Shown here: positions 15,961 through 21,031 of the stretch, one piece after another | Numbering within the stretch: position 1 is the stretch's first letter | How the letters are laid out: the number at the start of each line of letters is the position of its first letter | From: a virus | IMG/VR virus record: IMGVR_UViG_3300022198_004361 | Coordinates: 1-21,054 of that record | Length of the DNA stretch: 21,054 bases | Strand: one strand, 5' to 3' | Notes under the pieces: generated by a model | What the model was told of the DNA's origin: nothing | Seen by the model: the letters and a program-made list of their open reading frames with translations, nothing else | The model's database searches: none | Made by a program: the position numbers and the translations under genes

Positions 15961-15999
15961 TAAATAAAAAGCCATGCGAGATTTATCAAGCAGGGCTTT
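15961..15999 (-). terminator. Rho-independent terminator-like hairpin with U-tract
   Basis: On the minus strand, arm AAAGCCCTGC, a 12-nt loop, and arm GCATGGCTTT pair over 9 of 10 positions (one mismatch), and the stem runs straight into TTATTTA, making TTTTTATTT. Arms are at 15990-15999 and 15968-15977. It stands downstream of the 38 aa gene and before the 215 aa promoter. Confidence 0.65.
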
Positions 16000-16030
16000 A
16001 ATATTCTAAAAGTATGTAAGTAAACTTTTA

Positions 16031-16147
16031 TTAATATTTCTTCTTTCCTTTAGAAGAAGTATTTGTTTTTGATTTACCCATTTTTCCGTATCCAGATGTG
16101 GTCTTGCTTTTAGATTTCATGGTTTTTTTACATGTACTTCCTTTCAT
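16031..16147 (-). CDS. 38 aa lysine/serine-rich protein
   Basis: Read by hand: ATG at 16145-16147, stop TAA at 16031-16033. The product (MKGSTCKKTMKSKSKTTSG... to ...KGKKKY) is almost all Lys, Ser, Thr and Gly, with a single Cys at 6, and is strongly basic and surely disordered. A second in-frame ATG (residue 10) followed by K-S-K-S resembles the start of the other basic proteins at 19187-19637, and could be the true start. It sits alone between two terminator-like hairpins with its own TATATTTG element 19 nt upstream, which argues that it is a real, independently expressed gene. Nucleic-acid binding is a guess from charge. Confidence 0.6.
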   Translation of the reverse strand: MKGSTCKKTMKSKSKTTSGYGKMGKSKTNTSSKGKKKY

Positions 16148-16166
16148 TTCTTTTTATTTTAACATA

Positions 16167-16174
16167 CAAATATA
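16167..16174 (-). promoter_or_regulatory. Putative -7 element for the 38 aa gene
   Basis: Minus strand TATATTTG ends 19 nt before the ATG at 16147, the same spacing as at 17158-17165 and 19657-19664. No well-placed -33 TTTG is present. It lies directly below the terminator-like hairpin of the kinase gene. Confidence 0.5.
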
Positions 16175-16176
16175 AG

Positions 16177-16211
16177 CAAAAAATAAACCACGATAGGAGT
16201 CTAACTCTATC
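16177..16211 (-). terminator. Terminator-like hairpin at the end of the dNMP kinase gene
   Basis: On the minus strand GATAGAGT (16204-16211), loop TAG, and ACTCCTATC (16192-16200) form an 8-bp stem with one bulged base that covers the kinase stop codon. A U-rich run TTTATTTTTTG follows at 16177-16188. The stem-to-U-tract distance of 4 nt is a little long, so strength is uncertain. Confidence 0.45.
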
Positions 16212-16866
16212 TCCTTTTGAAGTAATATGACCATAAGTTATATAACTTCTCAAGTGATCCGCTGTTTGTTAATACATCGTCAAAGTGCTTGTACCCATCC
16301 AAAGAAGTCTCGCTTGTATGATTGTATTTATGTATATCCTCAACCGTTCCATTAACCAATAGGTCATCTTCACTACGATAGTGAGATCTTAATGCTATAC
16401 TCCTTTCTATTCGGAATACTTTTCCACCTCTGTTCTTGATCCCTTCCACCTCATTTGGAAATCTCACATCTGTAATAATCCAATTCGAATTCTCCTTATA
16501 ATCTGAAAATAACGAGTTTACCCAAATGTTTGGATGGATGATCTTACGACCACATTCAGTCCCTAAAAGTTGTAATATCTTTCTCGGTGTTAAATCATCC
16601 CATTCAGGACCCAATGAAGCCTCTTTATACTTCCTATTTTCAAGCTGCTCCCTAGTACAACCTAACCATAAGCACAACGTGTCCTTGATTTTGTCCGCAA
16701 ACTTTTTATACTCGTACTTGGGGTTACCCAACAACTGGCTTGAATAAACATGCCTAGCTCTAAACTCAATAAAACTAGGATGGTCAACAGTAGATAAATA
16801 ATTAATTATCTGCCCTGATAAATCTTTGCCGGAGCCAATCTTGCCTGATATACCAATGATGCTCAT
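16207..16866 (-). CDS. Deoxynucleoside monophosphate kinase
   Basis: A 219 aa P-loop kinase, which phosphorylates dNMPs to dNDPs for phage DNA synthesis. It shows GKIGSGKD (8-15), the TPRKILQLLGTECGR (93-107) and NIWV (113-116) motifs, TDVRFPNE (132-139) in the lid/substrate region and HTSE (183-186), as in T4 gp1-type enzymes. The longer open frame to 16983 gives 39 extra residues that are out of keeping with the family and run antisense-free over the end of the membrane gene, so I chose the ATG at 16864-16866, which overlaps the membrane gene's stop (ATGA). It ends at the hairpin 16192-16211. Length suits the phage family. Confidence 0.87.
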   Translation of the reverse strand: MSIIGISGKIGSGKDLSGQIINYLSTVDHPSFIEFRARHVYSSQLLGNPKYEYKKFADKIKDTLCLWLGCTREQLENRKYKEASLGPEWDDLTPRKILQLLGTECGRKIIHPNIWVNSLFSDYKENSNWIITDVRFPNEVEGIKNRGGKVFRIERSIALRSHYRSEDDLLVNGTVEDIHKYNHTSETSLDGYKHFDDVLTNSGSLEKLYNLWSYYFKRR

Positions 16867-17138
16867 TTCTTTAAAATAAATCCTACAAATGTTCCAATAG
16901 TACCGCCAATTAAATATGCTAAAATTGGTTGCCAAGTCATGCTCATAACAGCATCCGCTCCAATAGCGATTGATAACAGCCACAATATACCAATTGCATT
17001 TCCTGTTATAACTGCTTTTAAGATATTACGTTCTGAGGTGTGTATCACATTCAAGGTCCTGAACATGACGAATAAAAATTGTGTGACTAACACAATAAAC
17101 CCACTTATCCATGGGTCCGTTAAAATTGATTTTAGCAT
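16863..17138 (-). CDS. 91 aa membrane protein with three helices
   Basis: The product has three hydrophobic segments: ISGFIVLVTQFLFVMFRTL (11-29), AVITGNAIGILWLLSIAIG (42-60) and PILAYLIGGTIGTFVGFIL (71-89). The layout, with short loops and a Lys-Lys end, recalls small membrane proteins seen in Bacteroidota phages that carry F-x-x-RTLNV-I-x-T-x-E in the first loop; function is unknown and holin is one option. It is followed directly by the dNMP kinase with ATGA overlap, and preceded by the repeat-borne promoter element TAAATTTG 19 nt upstream of its ATG. A membrane role is certain from hydropathy; the rest is inference. Confidence 0.8.
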   Translation of the reverse strand: MLKSILTDPWISGFIVLVTQFLFVMFRTLNVIHTSERNILKAVITGNAIGILWLLSIAIGADAVMSMTWQPILAYLIGGTIGTFVGFILKK

Positions 17139-17156
17139 AAATTAAATTTGAATAAA

Positions 17157-17206
17157 GCAAATTTAATAAATACTTTCACCTGTTAAAGTTTTTACTAAAT
17201 TATTTA
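17157..17206. repeat. Direct repeat A, copy 1, carrying a promoter element
   Basis: Fifty bases identical to 18432-18481 except one (17183 T versus C). The minus strand would encode NNLVKTLTGESIY then stop, i.e. the C-terminus of the 67 aa gene, but here it lies beyond the stop of the 208 aa gene with no upstream gene. It ends with TAAATTTGC (17157-17165), an exact TAnnTTTG for the membrane gene. At 18-19 nt upstream this copy has TTTA where copy 2 has TTTG, weakening the -33. Confidence 0.85.
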
Positions 17207-17236
17207 CCACGCCTTTTTGAACGCATTGTTTTCATT
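17199..17236. repeat. Direct repeat B, copy 1
   Basis: Thirty-eight bases identical to 18391-18428. It encodes the C-terminus of the 208 aa protein (MKTMRSKRRGK, then stop) and overlaps repeat A by 8 bases (17199-17206), the likely joint of recombination through an AT-rich microhomology. Confidence 0.9.
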
Positions 17237-17826
17237 CCAGCTTTTACAGCAGACTTGCTAACACCATTCACCTCTTTGGTCCTAACAGTTTTATTCACAG
17301 TCTTTCTGCTTTTCGTTTGCATCTTTGATCCAATCTTAGCACCAGCAGCAGCACCAAATGCGGAACCAACACCACCAAAAGTAGCTCCTAAACCAATATT
17401 GTTAGTGCCCTTGTAAGTCCTTCCACTTGTTATGTGTGTTTTGGTCTCAGGCTTCCTATCAATATAATGAGTGGTCTCTTTTCTAAATGGAAGAGTTCCT
17501 TGAGCACTAGCATAATCACCAGTAGCCCTATTCTTATAAGTTGGCTCATCGTTCCTTGTACCTACGGCAATAATCCCTGCTCCTATAGCAGCTCCTACAG
17601 CAGCTCCAATTTTTGTAGCCCTTCCGGAAATATTTTTAGATGAGCTCTTTTTTGAAACAGTCTTTCTTACAGTCTTTACAGGATTGTCTCCCCTCTGGAT
17701 GGTTTTCTTAACAACCTTTTTCCTTGGAGTTTTAGTCTTCTCAACTATTTTGTTATTACGCAACTTTACGTTCTTAGAGTTTACCTTCCTCTTAAGTTTT
17801 CTACCTTCTTTTTCCGGATCGTTCAT
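17200..17826 (-). CDS. Basic protein with two Gly/Ala-rich hydrophobic segments
   Basis: A 208 aa protein of unknown family. The N-terminal 70 residues are densely Lys/Arg (RKLKRKVNSKNVKLRNNK, PRKKVVKKTIQR, KTVRKTVSKK). Two glycine-zipper-like segments follow: KIGAAVGAAIGAGIIAVG (71-88) and IGLGATFGGVGSAFGAAAG (143-161), separated by a polar linker; the rest is again basic (SRKTVNKTVRTK, SKSAVKAGMKTM), with reused KTV-type motifs. The Gly/Ala segments could insert in or associate with membrane, the basic parts could bind DNA or phosphate-rich surfaces. It is the last gene of the repeat-bracketed cassette; its end lies in repeat B. Confidence 0.7.
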   Translation of the reverse strand: MNDPEKEGRKLKRKVNSKNVKLRNNKIVEKTKTPRKKVVKKTIQRGDNPVKTVRKTVSKKSSSKNISGRATKIGAAVGAAIGAGIIAVGTRNDEPTYKNRATGDYASAQGTLPFRKETTHYIDRKPETKTHITSGRTYKGTNNIGLGATFGGVGSAFGAAAGAKIGSKMQTKSRKTVNKTVRTKEVNGVSKSAVKAGMKTMRSKRRGK

Positions 17827-17876
17827 AACTTCTTTTTATATTTTCCTTTAGTTGTTGATATGCTTTAAAATAAAAA

Positions 17877-18386
17877 TTAACGCTTAGGGGCTTTACATCT
17901 TTTACTATTAACACCACAACCAAGTTCTCTTTTACTCGTCTTCGTTGGTGTTCTTTTTTTAGATGCTCCAATTTTATCTTTAGCTTTAATAACAGCTTTT
18001 TTAACTGTCTTTTTTAGATTTCCTTTATTTCCAGAACTTGTTCCTCCACCATAACTACCATCCTCATTAGACGTTCTAGGTCTTGGAGTTTTCATTGGCG
18101 TTCCTTTAATACTTCTTGTGTTTGGAGGTGTTGGAACAGAAGCTTTTTTAGGTGTTATTTTTTTTGGTGCATCTGGTCTAAAACTTTCAGATGTTTTATT
18201 AGCGTTGTATGCCTTAGCTGCTGCAACATTACCTCCCTCTTTTGCTAATTGAGCATAAGTTTTTCTTGGAGCAGAACTACCGCTTATTGATGTTGTGGTG
18301 CTTACTAATGTTCCACTAACACCATTACGTTTAGTTCTTGTTACTGTTGTGCTTTTACTTCTTGTTGGTACGTTTCCTCTTGCCAT
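17877..18386 (-). CDS. Basic Thr/Ser/Pro-rich protein in the repeat-bracketed cassette
   Basis: A 169 aa low-complexity, disordered-looking protein, rich in Lys, Thr, Ser, Gly and Pro, with no known family. It begins MARGNVPTRSKSTTVTRTKR, contains RKTYAQLAKEGGNVAAAKAY (38-57), a possible short helix, then Pro-rich runs (KKASVPTPPNTRS) and lysine blocks (NLKKTVKKAVIKAKDK), and ends in a cysteine-bearing tail GCGVNSKRCKAPKR. It starts 5 nt after repeat B copy 2, so its 5' flank is the foreign junction, and it is followed by the 208 aa gene after 50 nt. Both cassette genes share an extremely basic composition, suggesting a joint role, possibly DNA or capsid associated. Confidence 0.65.
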   Translation of the reverse strand: MARGNVPTRSKSTTVTRTKRNGVSGTLVSTTTSISGSSAPRKTYAQLAKEGGNVAAAKAYNANKTSESFRPDAPKKITPKKASVPTPPNTRSIKGTPMKTPRPRTSNEDGSYGGGTSSGNKGNLKKTVKKAVIKAKDKIGASKKRTPTKTSKRELGCGVNSKRCKAPKR

Positions 18387-18390
18387 AATT

Positions 18391-18428
18391 ATTATTTACC
18401 ACGCCTTTTTGAACGCATTGTTTTCATT
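18391..18428. repeat. Direct repeat B, copy 2, a displaced 3' gene end
   Basis: Thirty-eight bases identical to 17199-17236. On the minus strand it holds a short frame (18392-18427) MKTMRSKRRGK, stop, identical to the end of the 208 aa protein but with no upstream part of that gene. It lies between the 67 aa gene and the 169 aa gene, and reads as a leftover of recombination rather than a working gene, although repeat A in front of it supplies a promoter-like sequence. Confidence 0.85.
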
Positions 18429-18431
18429 AGT

Positions 18432-18481
18432 GCAAATTTAATAAATACTTTCACCTGTCAAAGTTTTTACTAAATTATTTA
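18432..18481. repeat. Direct repeat A, copy 2, end of the 67 aa gene plus promoter element
   Basis: Fifty bases matching 17157-17206 with one difference. This is the native copy: it encodes the C-terminus NNLVKTLTGESIY of the 67 aa protein in frame. Its distal end is TAAATTTGC (18432-18440), and the copy has TTTG with an 18-nt gap to it, a fair Bacteroidota promoter. It would drive the 169/208 aa cassette. Three bases (AGT) separate it from repeat B copy 2. Confidence 0.85.
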
Positions 18482-18641
18482 ACTCTTCTGGAAATTTATA
18501 TTGAGGCTCTAACCATCTTTCGTTTATACATACAGTGTAATAGTTGAGATCATACTCTATCCAATCTTGTTTTTTATACTCCCACAAACCATAACCTAAA
18601 TCCCTAAAGTTATTTGATAGCAACCAGTCTGAACTAATCAT
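18438..18641 (-). CDS. 67 aa hypothetical protein, phage family with LTG C-terminus
   Basis: A short protein with SDWLLSNNFRDLGYGLWEYK (4-23), DWIEYDLNYYTVCI and a C-terminal helix LNNLVKTLTGESIY. The order 'W-L-L-x-x-x-F ... L-W-x-x-K ... L-x-x-L-x-x-x-LTG' is that of a small protein family recurrent in Bacteroidota phages and prophages, of unknown function, and the 122 aa gene between groEL and groES may be a relative. Single Cys at 37. Its stop codon lies within repeat A, which was copied to 17157-17206. It is 5 nt from the upstream 80 aa gene. Confidence 0.68.
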   Translation of the reverse strand: MISSDWLLSNNFRDLGYGLWEYKKQDWIEYDLNYYTVCINERWLEPQYKFPEELNNLVKTLTGESIY

Positions 18642-18646
18642 CTCCT

Positions 18647-18889
18647 TTATCGATTTTTACCCTTATGTAATCCATGTTTAGCATATTGCTCACCCTTAGA
18701 TGTAGCTTCTCTTTTCTTTTTATTAGCAAGAGCTAACTTTTTTCTACCTGATGGAGTAGACTTTAACTTACTTATAGTTTTAGCAGGGGCATACACCTCT
18801 CCTGTTTCGGAAGATTTTTTCCCGGATGGTGTAGTCCAATTTTGCTTAGTCCATTTATTTAAAGACTTTTGTGATTTTTTAAGTGGCAT
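18647..18889 (-). CDS. 80 aa lysine-rich DUF5872-like protein
   Basis: The sequence MPLKKSQKSLNKWTKQNW, then TPSGKKSSETGEVYAPAKTI and TPSGRKKLALANKKKREATS, ends KHGLHKGKNR. The K-S-L-x-K-W-T-x-Q-x-W-x-T-x-S-GK-x-S-x-x-TGE-x-Y-x-P sequence is the DUF5872 core, found in phages and some large DNA viruses, with no proven function. The protein is very basic and free of Cys. It may be a virion-internal or DNA-associated protein. Its stop is 5 nt before the 67 aa gene's start; its own ATG overlaps the 42 aa gene's stop by one base (TAATG). Confidence 0.78.
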   Translation of the reverse strand: MPLKKSQKSLNKWTKQNWTTPSGKKSSETGEVYAPAKTISKLKSTPSGRKKLALANKKKREATSKGEQYAKHGLHKGKNR

Positions 18890-19017
18890 TATTTTCTCTT
18901 TTTCTTAGCTTTTGAAAGTGCAATAGCAATTGCCTGCTTTTGAGGCTTACCTCTTTTCATTTCAGCTTTAATGTTCTCTGAAATAGTCTTTGCTGATTTA
19001 CCTTTTTTAAGTGGCAT
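18889..19017 (-). CDS. 42 aa lysine-rich protein with a Q-K-Q-A-I-A-I-A-L-S-K motif
   Basis: Read by hand: ATG 19015-19017, stop TAA 18889-18891. The chain begins MPLKKGKSAKTISENIKAEM and continues KRGKPQKQAIAIALSKAKKK. The pattern S-x-x-x-I-S-x-N-I-x-x-E-x-x-x-GKPQKQAIAIAL is a compact two-helix unit that I know from many small phage proteins (DUF6496-like). Function unknown. TAATG overlaps connect it with both neighbours, typical of a translationally coupled chain. The shared MPLKK start with the next gene suggests duplication of a start region. Confidence 0.75.
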   Translation of the reverse strand: MPLKKGKSAKTISENIKAEMKRGKPQKQAIAIALSKAKKKRK

Positions 19018-19190
19018 TATTTTGTCTTTCTTGTTTTTTTCTTAGCAGTATCAGATAACTCTTTAAAGTGAAATAATTTTACACTTGTTTTACTGTGAGT
19101 CTTTCCAGAGTGTAATGAACCATTTGGCATTTTATGTGTTCCTCCTGTGTAAAGTGTTCCGTCTTTCTTGTAGTGTTTTACACCTTTCAT
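19017..19190 (-). CDS. 57 aa Lys/His-rich small protein
   Basis: Read by hand: ATG 19188-19190, stop TAA 19017-19019. It has MKGVKHYKKDGTLYTGGTHK, then MPNGSLHSGKTHSK and KLFHFKELS, then a lysine-rich end. The K-x-YKKDGT-x-Y-x-G-x-THKMPNG-x-LHSGKTH pattern is a recognisable phage microprotein type with five His residues; function unknown. The ordered His/Gly pattern could make a metal site. Start and stop overlap those of neighbours (ATGA upstream, TAATG downstream). Confidence 0.75.
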   Translation of the reverse strand: MKGVKHYKKDGTLYTGGTHKMPNGSLHSGKTHSKTSVKLFHFKELSDTAKKKTRKTK

Positions 19191-19363
19191 TTGTATCCTC
19201 CTCCTTTAGATTTATATTCTTTTGCTAACATTTGAGCTTTACGAGCCGACCATTCACCAGCTCTTCCGCCTTTTGTCCCTGCTTTAATTTTGTTAAACAA
19301 ATTCTTACGCATGGTAGGCTTAGTGTAATTGCCTGCTTTATTTACTGTAGATTTACTTTTCAT
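19187..19363 (-). CDS. 58 aa basic small phage protein (KAGNYTKP type)
   Basis: Read by hand: ATG 19361-19363, stop TGA 19187-19189. It reads MKSKSTVNKAGNYTKPTMRK, NLFNKIKAGTKGGRAGEWSA, then RKAQMLAKEYKSKGGGYK. The K-AGNYTKP-x-x-RK-x-LF-x-x-IKAG-x-KGG-x-x-G-x-WSARKAQ-x-LAK-x-YK sequence is highly typical of a small family found in phages, in cellular genomes and, as I recall, in some large DNA viruses. The function is unknown; a basic DNA/RNA contact is plausible. Four bases separate its start from the upstream gene's stop. Confidence 0.8.
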   Translation of the reverse strand: MKSKSTVNKAGNYTKPTMRKNLFNKIKAGTKGGRAGEWSARKAQMLAKEYKSKGGGYK

Positions 19364-19367
19364 AGAC

Positions 19368-19637
19368 TTAACAATTCCATCTCTTTAAAGCTGCACCTTT
19401 CCTTGTTAGTTTACCATCCTTACTTGTTGGACCTGACACCCCTGACATTCTCGCACAGAAACTTTTCCTTCTTGCTTTGTCTTTTTTCGTTTTTGGGTTT
19501 GGTGCTGGTGCCTGTAAGTTAGAACCTGTGGCTCTGTTATATTTCTTTCTCCCTTTTTCAGTTAATCCTGCTCCTCTTTCTATTGATAGCTTCTCACCTC
19601 TTTTTACACTTAGGCTTACGTTCTTTTTAGATTTCAT
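19368..19637 (-). CDS. 89 aa basic DUF6321-like protein
   Basis: The 89 aa product shows GLTEKGRKKYNRATGSNLQA (24-43), APNPKTKKDKARRKSFCARM (45-64) and SGVSGPTSKDGKLTRKGAAL (65-84) ending KRWNC. This fits the DUF6321 layout (L-x-x-KGR-x-KYNRATGSNL-x-AP ... RRKSFCARMSG ... TRK-x-x-AL-x-x-WNC), a phage family with unknown function; two conserved Cys (61 and 89) may form a disulfide or metal site. It opens the microprotein chain, with a TAAATTTG element 19 nt upstream. Confidence 0.82.
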   Translation of the reverse strand: MKSKKNVSLSVKRGEKLSIERGAGLTEKGRKKYNRATGSNLQAPAPNPKTKKDKARRKSFCARMSGVSGPTSKDGKLTRKGAALKRWNC

Positions 19638-19656
19638 GGTTTTTGTTTCTACAATA

Positions 19657-19664
19657 CAAATTTA
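19657..19664 (-). promoter_or_regulatory. Putative -7 element for the small basic protein operon
   Basis: Minus strand TAAATTTG ends 19 nt before the ATG at 19637, matching TAnnTTTG. A near -33 (GTTT) stands 19-20 nt upstream. The position inside the 76 aa gene's 3' flank suggests a separate start for the microprotein genes. Confidence 0.5.
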
Positions 19665-19669
19665 CCAAA

Positions 19670-19900
19670 TTATTTACTAGCTAAAACATTAAATGTAAAC
19701 ATCTCCGCAATCTCCTTACTCGTAGGGAAGAATTTCTTATCAATAGACCTAATCAACCTGTCTGATCGATTAATAACTTTCATCACCCTCTTTACCTCTG
19801 ATGGTGTGCTATCTACACCTAAGTTAGAATTGGCCCTCGCTTGAATACGCAAGAGCCAATCTATCCTTTTTCTATCTGCTTCGTTATCCTCGTAAGCCAT
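19670..19900 (-). CDS. 76 aa helical hypothetical protein
   Basis: I do not recognise it. It starts MAYEDNEADRKRIDWLLRIQ, with many Arg/Lys/Asp charges alternating with hydrophobics, and continues TPSEVKRVMKVINRSDRLIR to SIDKKFFPTSKEIAEMFTFN. It should be all helical and could bind nucleic acid, but no helix-turn-helix is certain. Its ATG lies 2 nt after the stop of the 139 aa gene, so both are one unit. No Cys is present and no transmembrane segment. Confidence 0.7.
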   Translation of the reverse strand: MAYEDNEADRKRIDWLLRIQARANSNLGVDSTPSEVKRVMKVINRSDRLIRSIDKKFFPTSKEIAEMFTFNVLASK

Positions 19901-19902
19901 AA

Positions 19903-20322
19903 CTACGAAAGTATATCTTTTAGTAACTCAATCTTAGCCTCAGTATCTATTTTCTCACCCATACCTAAAGGGCATGTAGCCAAAATAAACTCATAACCAT
20001 CTAACATCTCCTCCAAATATTTCCTGCTGATATTTCTCTTTATAGAAGACTCACAAGAAACACTCATACCGTGCCTCGTTTTAAAAGACAGCTCGAATGT
20101 GGTTTCTTTTACCTCTATGTCATAATCCTCTATATAAGGCAACTCATCCAAGAAACCAGCAAGCTCTGATAAGTCATCCTCAGTCTGAACTAAATAACTA
20201 TCCTCTTTTACCTCTGCTGTACTTTGGTTATCACTATGAACATAATCCATAGCAAGTAACACTACACCATCATCATCTGAGACGATAATAATGCAATCTT
20301 GATTTAAATAAATTTTTTCCAT
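19903..20322 (-). CDS. 139 aa acidic hypothetical protein, first gene of the arm
   Basis: A protein of unknown family. It is acidic (DDDGVVLLAMDYVHSDN, EDDLSELAGFLDELPYIEDY), with beta strands at the start (CIIIVSDDDG, VVLLAMDY) and in the middle (FELSFKTRHGMSVSC), then a helical end (RKYLEEMLDGYEFILA, EAKIELLKDILS). The mixed alpha/beta layout would suit an early regulatory or anti-host protein, but that is guesswork. It is the first gene next to the large intergenic region, with the best-formed promoter of the window 4 nt upstream of its ATG (20320-20322). Confidence 0.72.
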   Translation of the reverse strand: MEKIYLNQDCIIIVSDDDGVVLLAMDYVHSDNQSTAEVKEDSYLVQTEDDLSELAGFLDELPYIEDYDIEVKETTFELSFKTRHGMSVSCESSIKRNISRKYLEEMLDGYEFILATCPLGMGEKIDTEAKIELLKDILS

Positions 20323-20326
20323 GCAA

Positions 20327-20357
20327 CAAATATAGTCAACCTTTCCAATGTTGCAAA
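20327..20357 (-). promoter_or_regulatory. Strong Bacteroidota-type promoter before the 139 aa gene
   Basis: On the minus strand TTTG (20354-20357), 19 nt, then TATATTTG (20327-20334) match both elements of the Bacteroidota sigma-A consensus (TTTG, 19-21 nt, TAnnTTTG). The element ends 4 nt before the ATG, so transcription is expected to start at or within a few bases of the start codon (leaderless mRNA). A (TC)7 run lies just beyond at 20381-20394. Confidence 0.75.
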
Positions 20358-20706
20358 TGTTGATTTTTCCACCTTCCCTATCTCTCTCTCTCTCTATTCT
20401 TTATGCGTACTTTAATTTCTATCTCATTTCATTTTTTTTTATAACAGTACAACAGAACTATTGATTATCAATTACTTATACAACATTTTTTCAACAGGAA
20501 AATGTAGAAGAATAACATTATAAGAGTAATAAATAGGTAACGGTGGTTATGTGCTATTAAAGAAGTTATGTCGCATAAATGGTTGATTTGGGGTATATAG
20601 CGAAATTACAAGCCGGAGTCCAAAGTGAAAACGTGCTTCGATTTTGGGGTGGGGGGTCGATTTTTTTCCGATTTCCTGCTGAGTTTTTGACTTTTGTATT
20701 GGCTTA

Positions 20707-20760
20707 TGTAACTGTATGGCTACATACTAATCTCCCTCTGTAACTGTTTGGCTACATACT
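20707..20760. repeat. Pair of 22-bp direct repeats, 32 bp apart
   Basis: 20707-20728 and 20739-20760 both read TGTAACTGTxTGGCTACATA with one difference (A/T at 20716/20748). Degenerate further copies start at 20800 (TGTAGCTGTGGCT) and 20857 (TGTAACTATTTGG). The motif is itself an imperfect palindrome (TGTAAC ... GCTACA), as expected of a protein-binding site. Confidence 0.75.
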
Positions 20761-20992
20761 TTGCTCTGCTTGTGGTGCATGTGTATTGCTTATGGTCTCT
20801 GTAGCTGTGGCTCCCTAAGCGTATCCATTCGGTTAAATAGCTGATTAGATCTACAATGTAACTATTTGGTTTCGCTTGGATGGCCGTCCAACTTAATACC
20901 TATTATAAGGAACCATGGAAGCACCAAGTAAACTCATGCACACTAATCACGTTAGGCCAAAATTGAACCAATGCACACATTCATTTATCTTT

Positions 20993-21031
20993 TTTAGGCT
21001 TGTCTAAACTATTTTTTTAGGCGAACCTAAA
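20993..21031. promoter_or_regulatory. Two tandem TTTAGGC-type palindromes
   Basis: 20993-21008 reads TTTAGGCTTGTCTAAA and 21016-21031 reads TTTAGGCGAACCTAAA, 16-bp palindromes with centres 23 bp apart; the second is perfect over six bases per arm (eight, TTTTTAGG, counting the flanks at 21014-21033). The form TTTAGG-N4-CCTAAA resembles operators of DtxR/MntR-type metal repressors as I remember them. It may regulate a rightward gene beyond the window or the leftward arm. A hairpin terminator is less likely since no U-tract follows on either strand. Confidence 0.5.

Noticed and set aside
16867-16983. 39-residue N-terminal extension of the dNMP kinase
   Set aside because: It overlaps the end of the membrane gene out of frame, reads unlike the family (many Trp/Tyr/Cys), and the ATG at 16866 gives the P-loop at the normal distance.
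17157-18481. Insertion sequence around the 169/208 aa genes
   Set aside because: No transposase, no terminal inverted repeats; the flanking repeats are gene 3' ends in swapped order, which suits recombination rather than transposition.
20881-20967. 28-codon plus-strand frame (MAVQLNTYYKEPWK...)
   Set aside because: Too short, no promoter or conserved motif; could be a gene remnant but nothing supports it.
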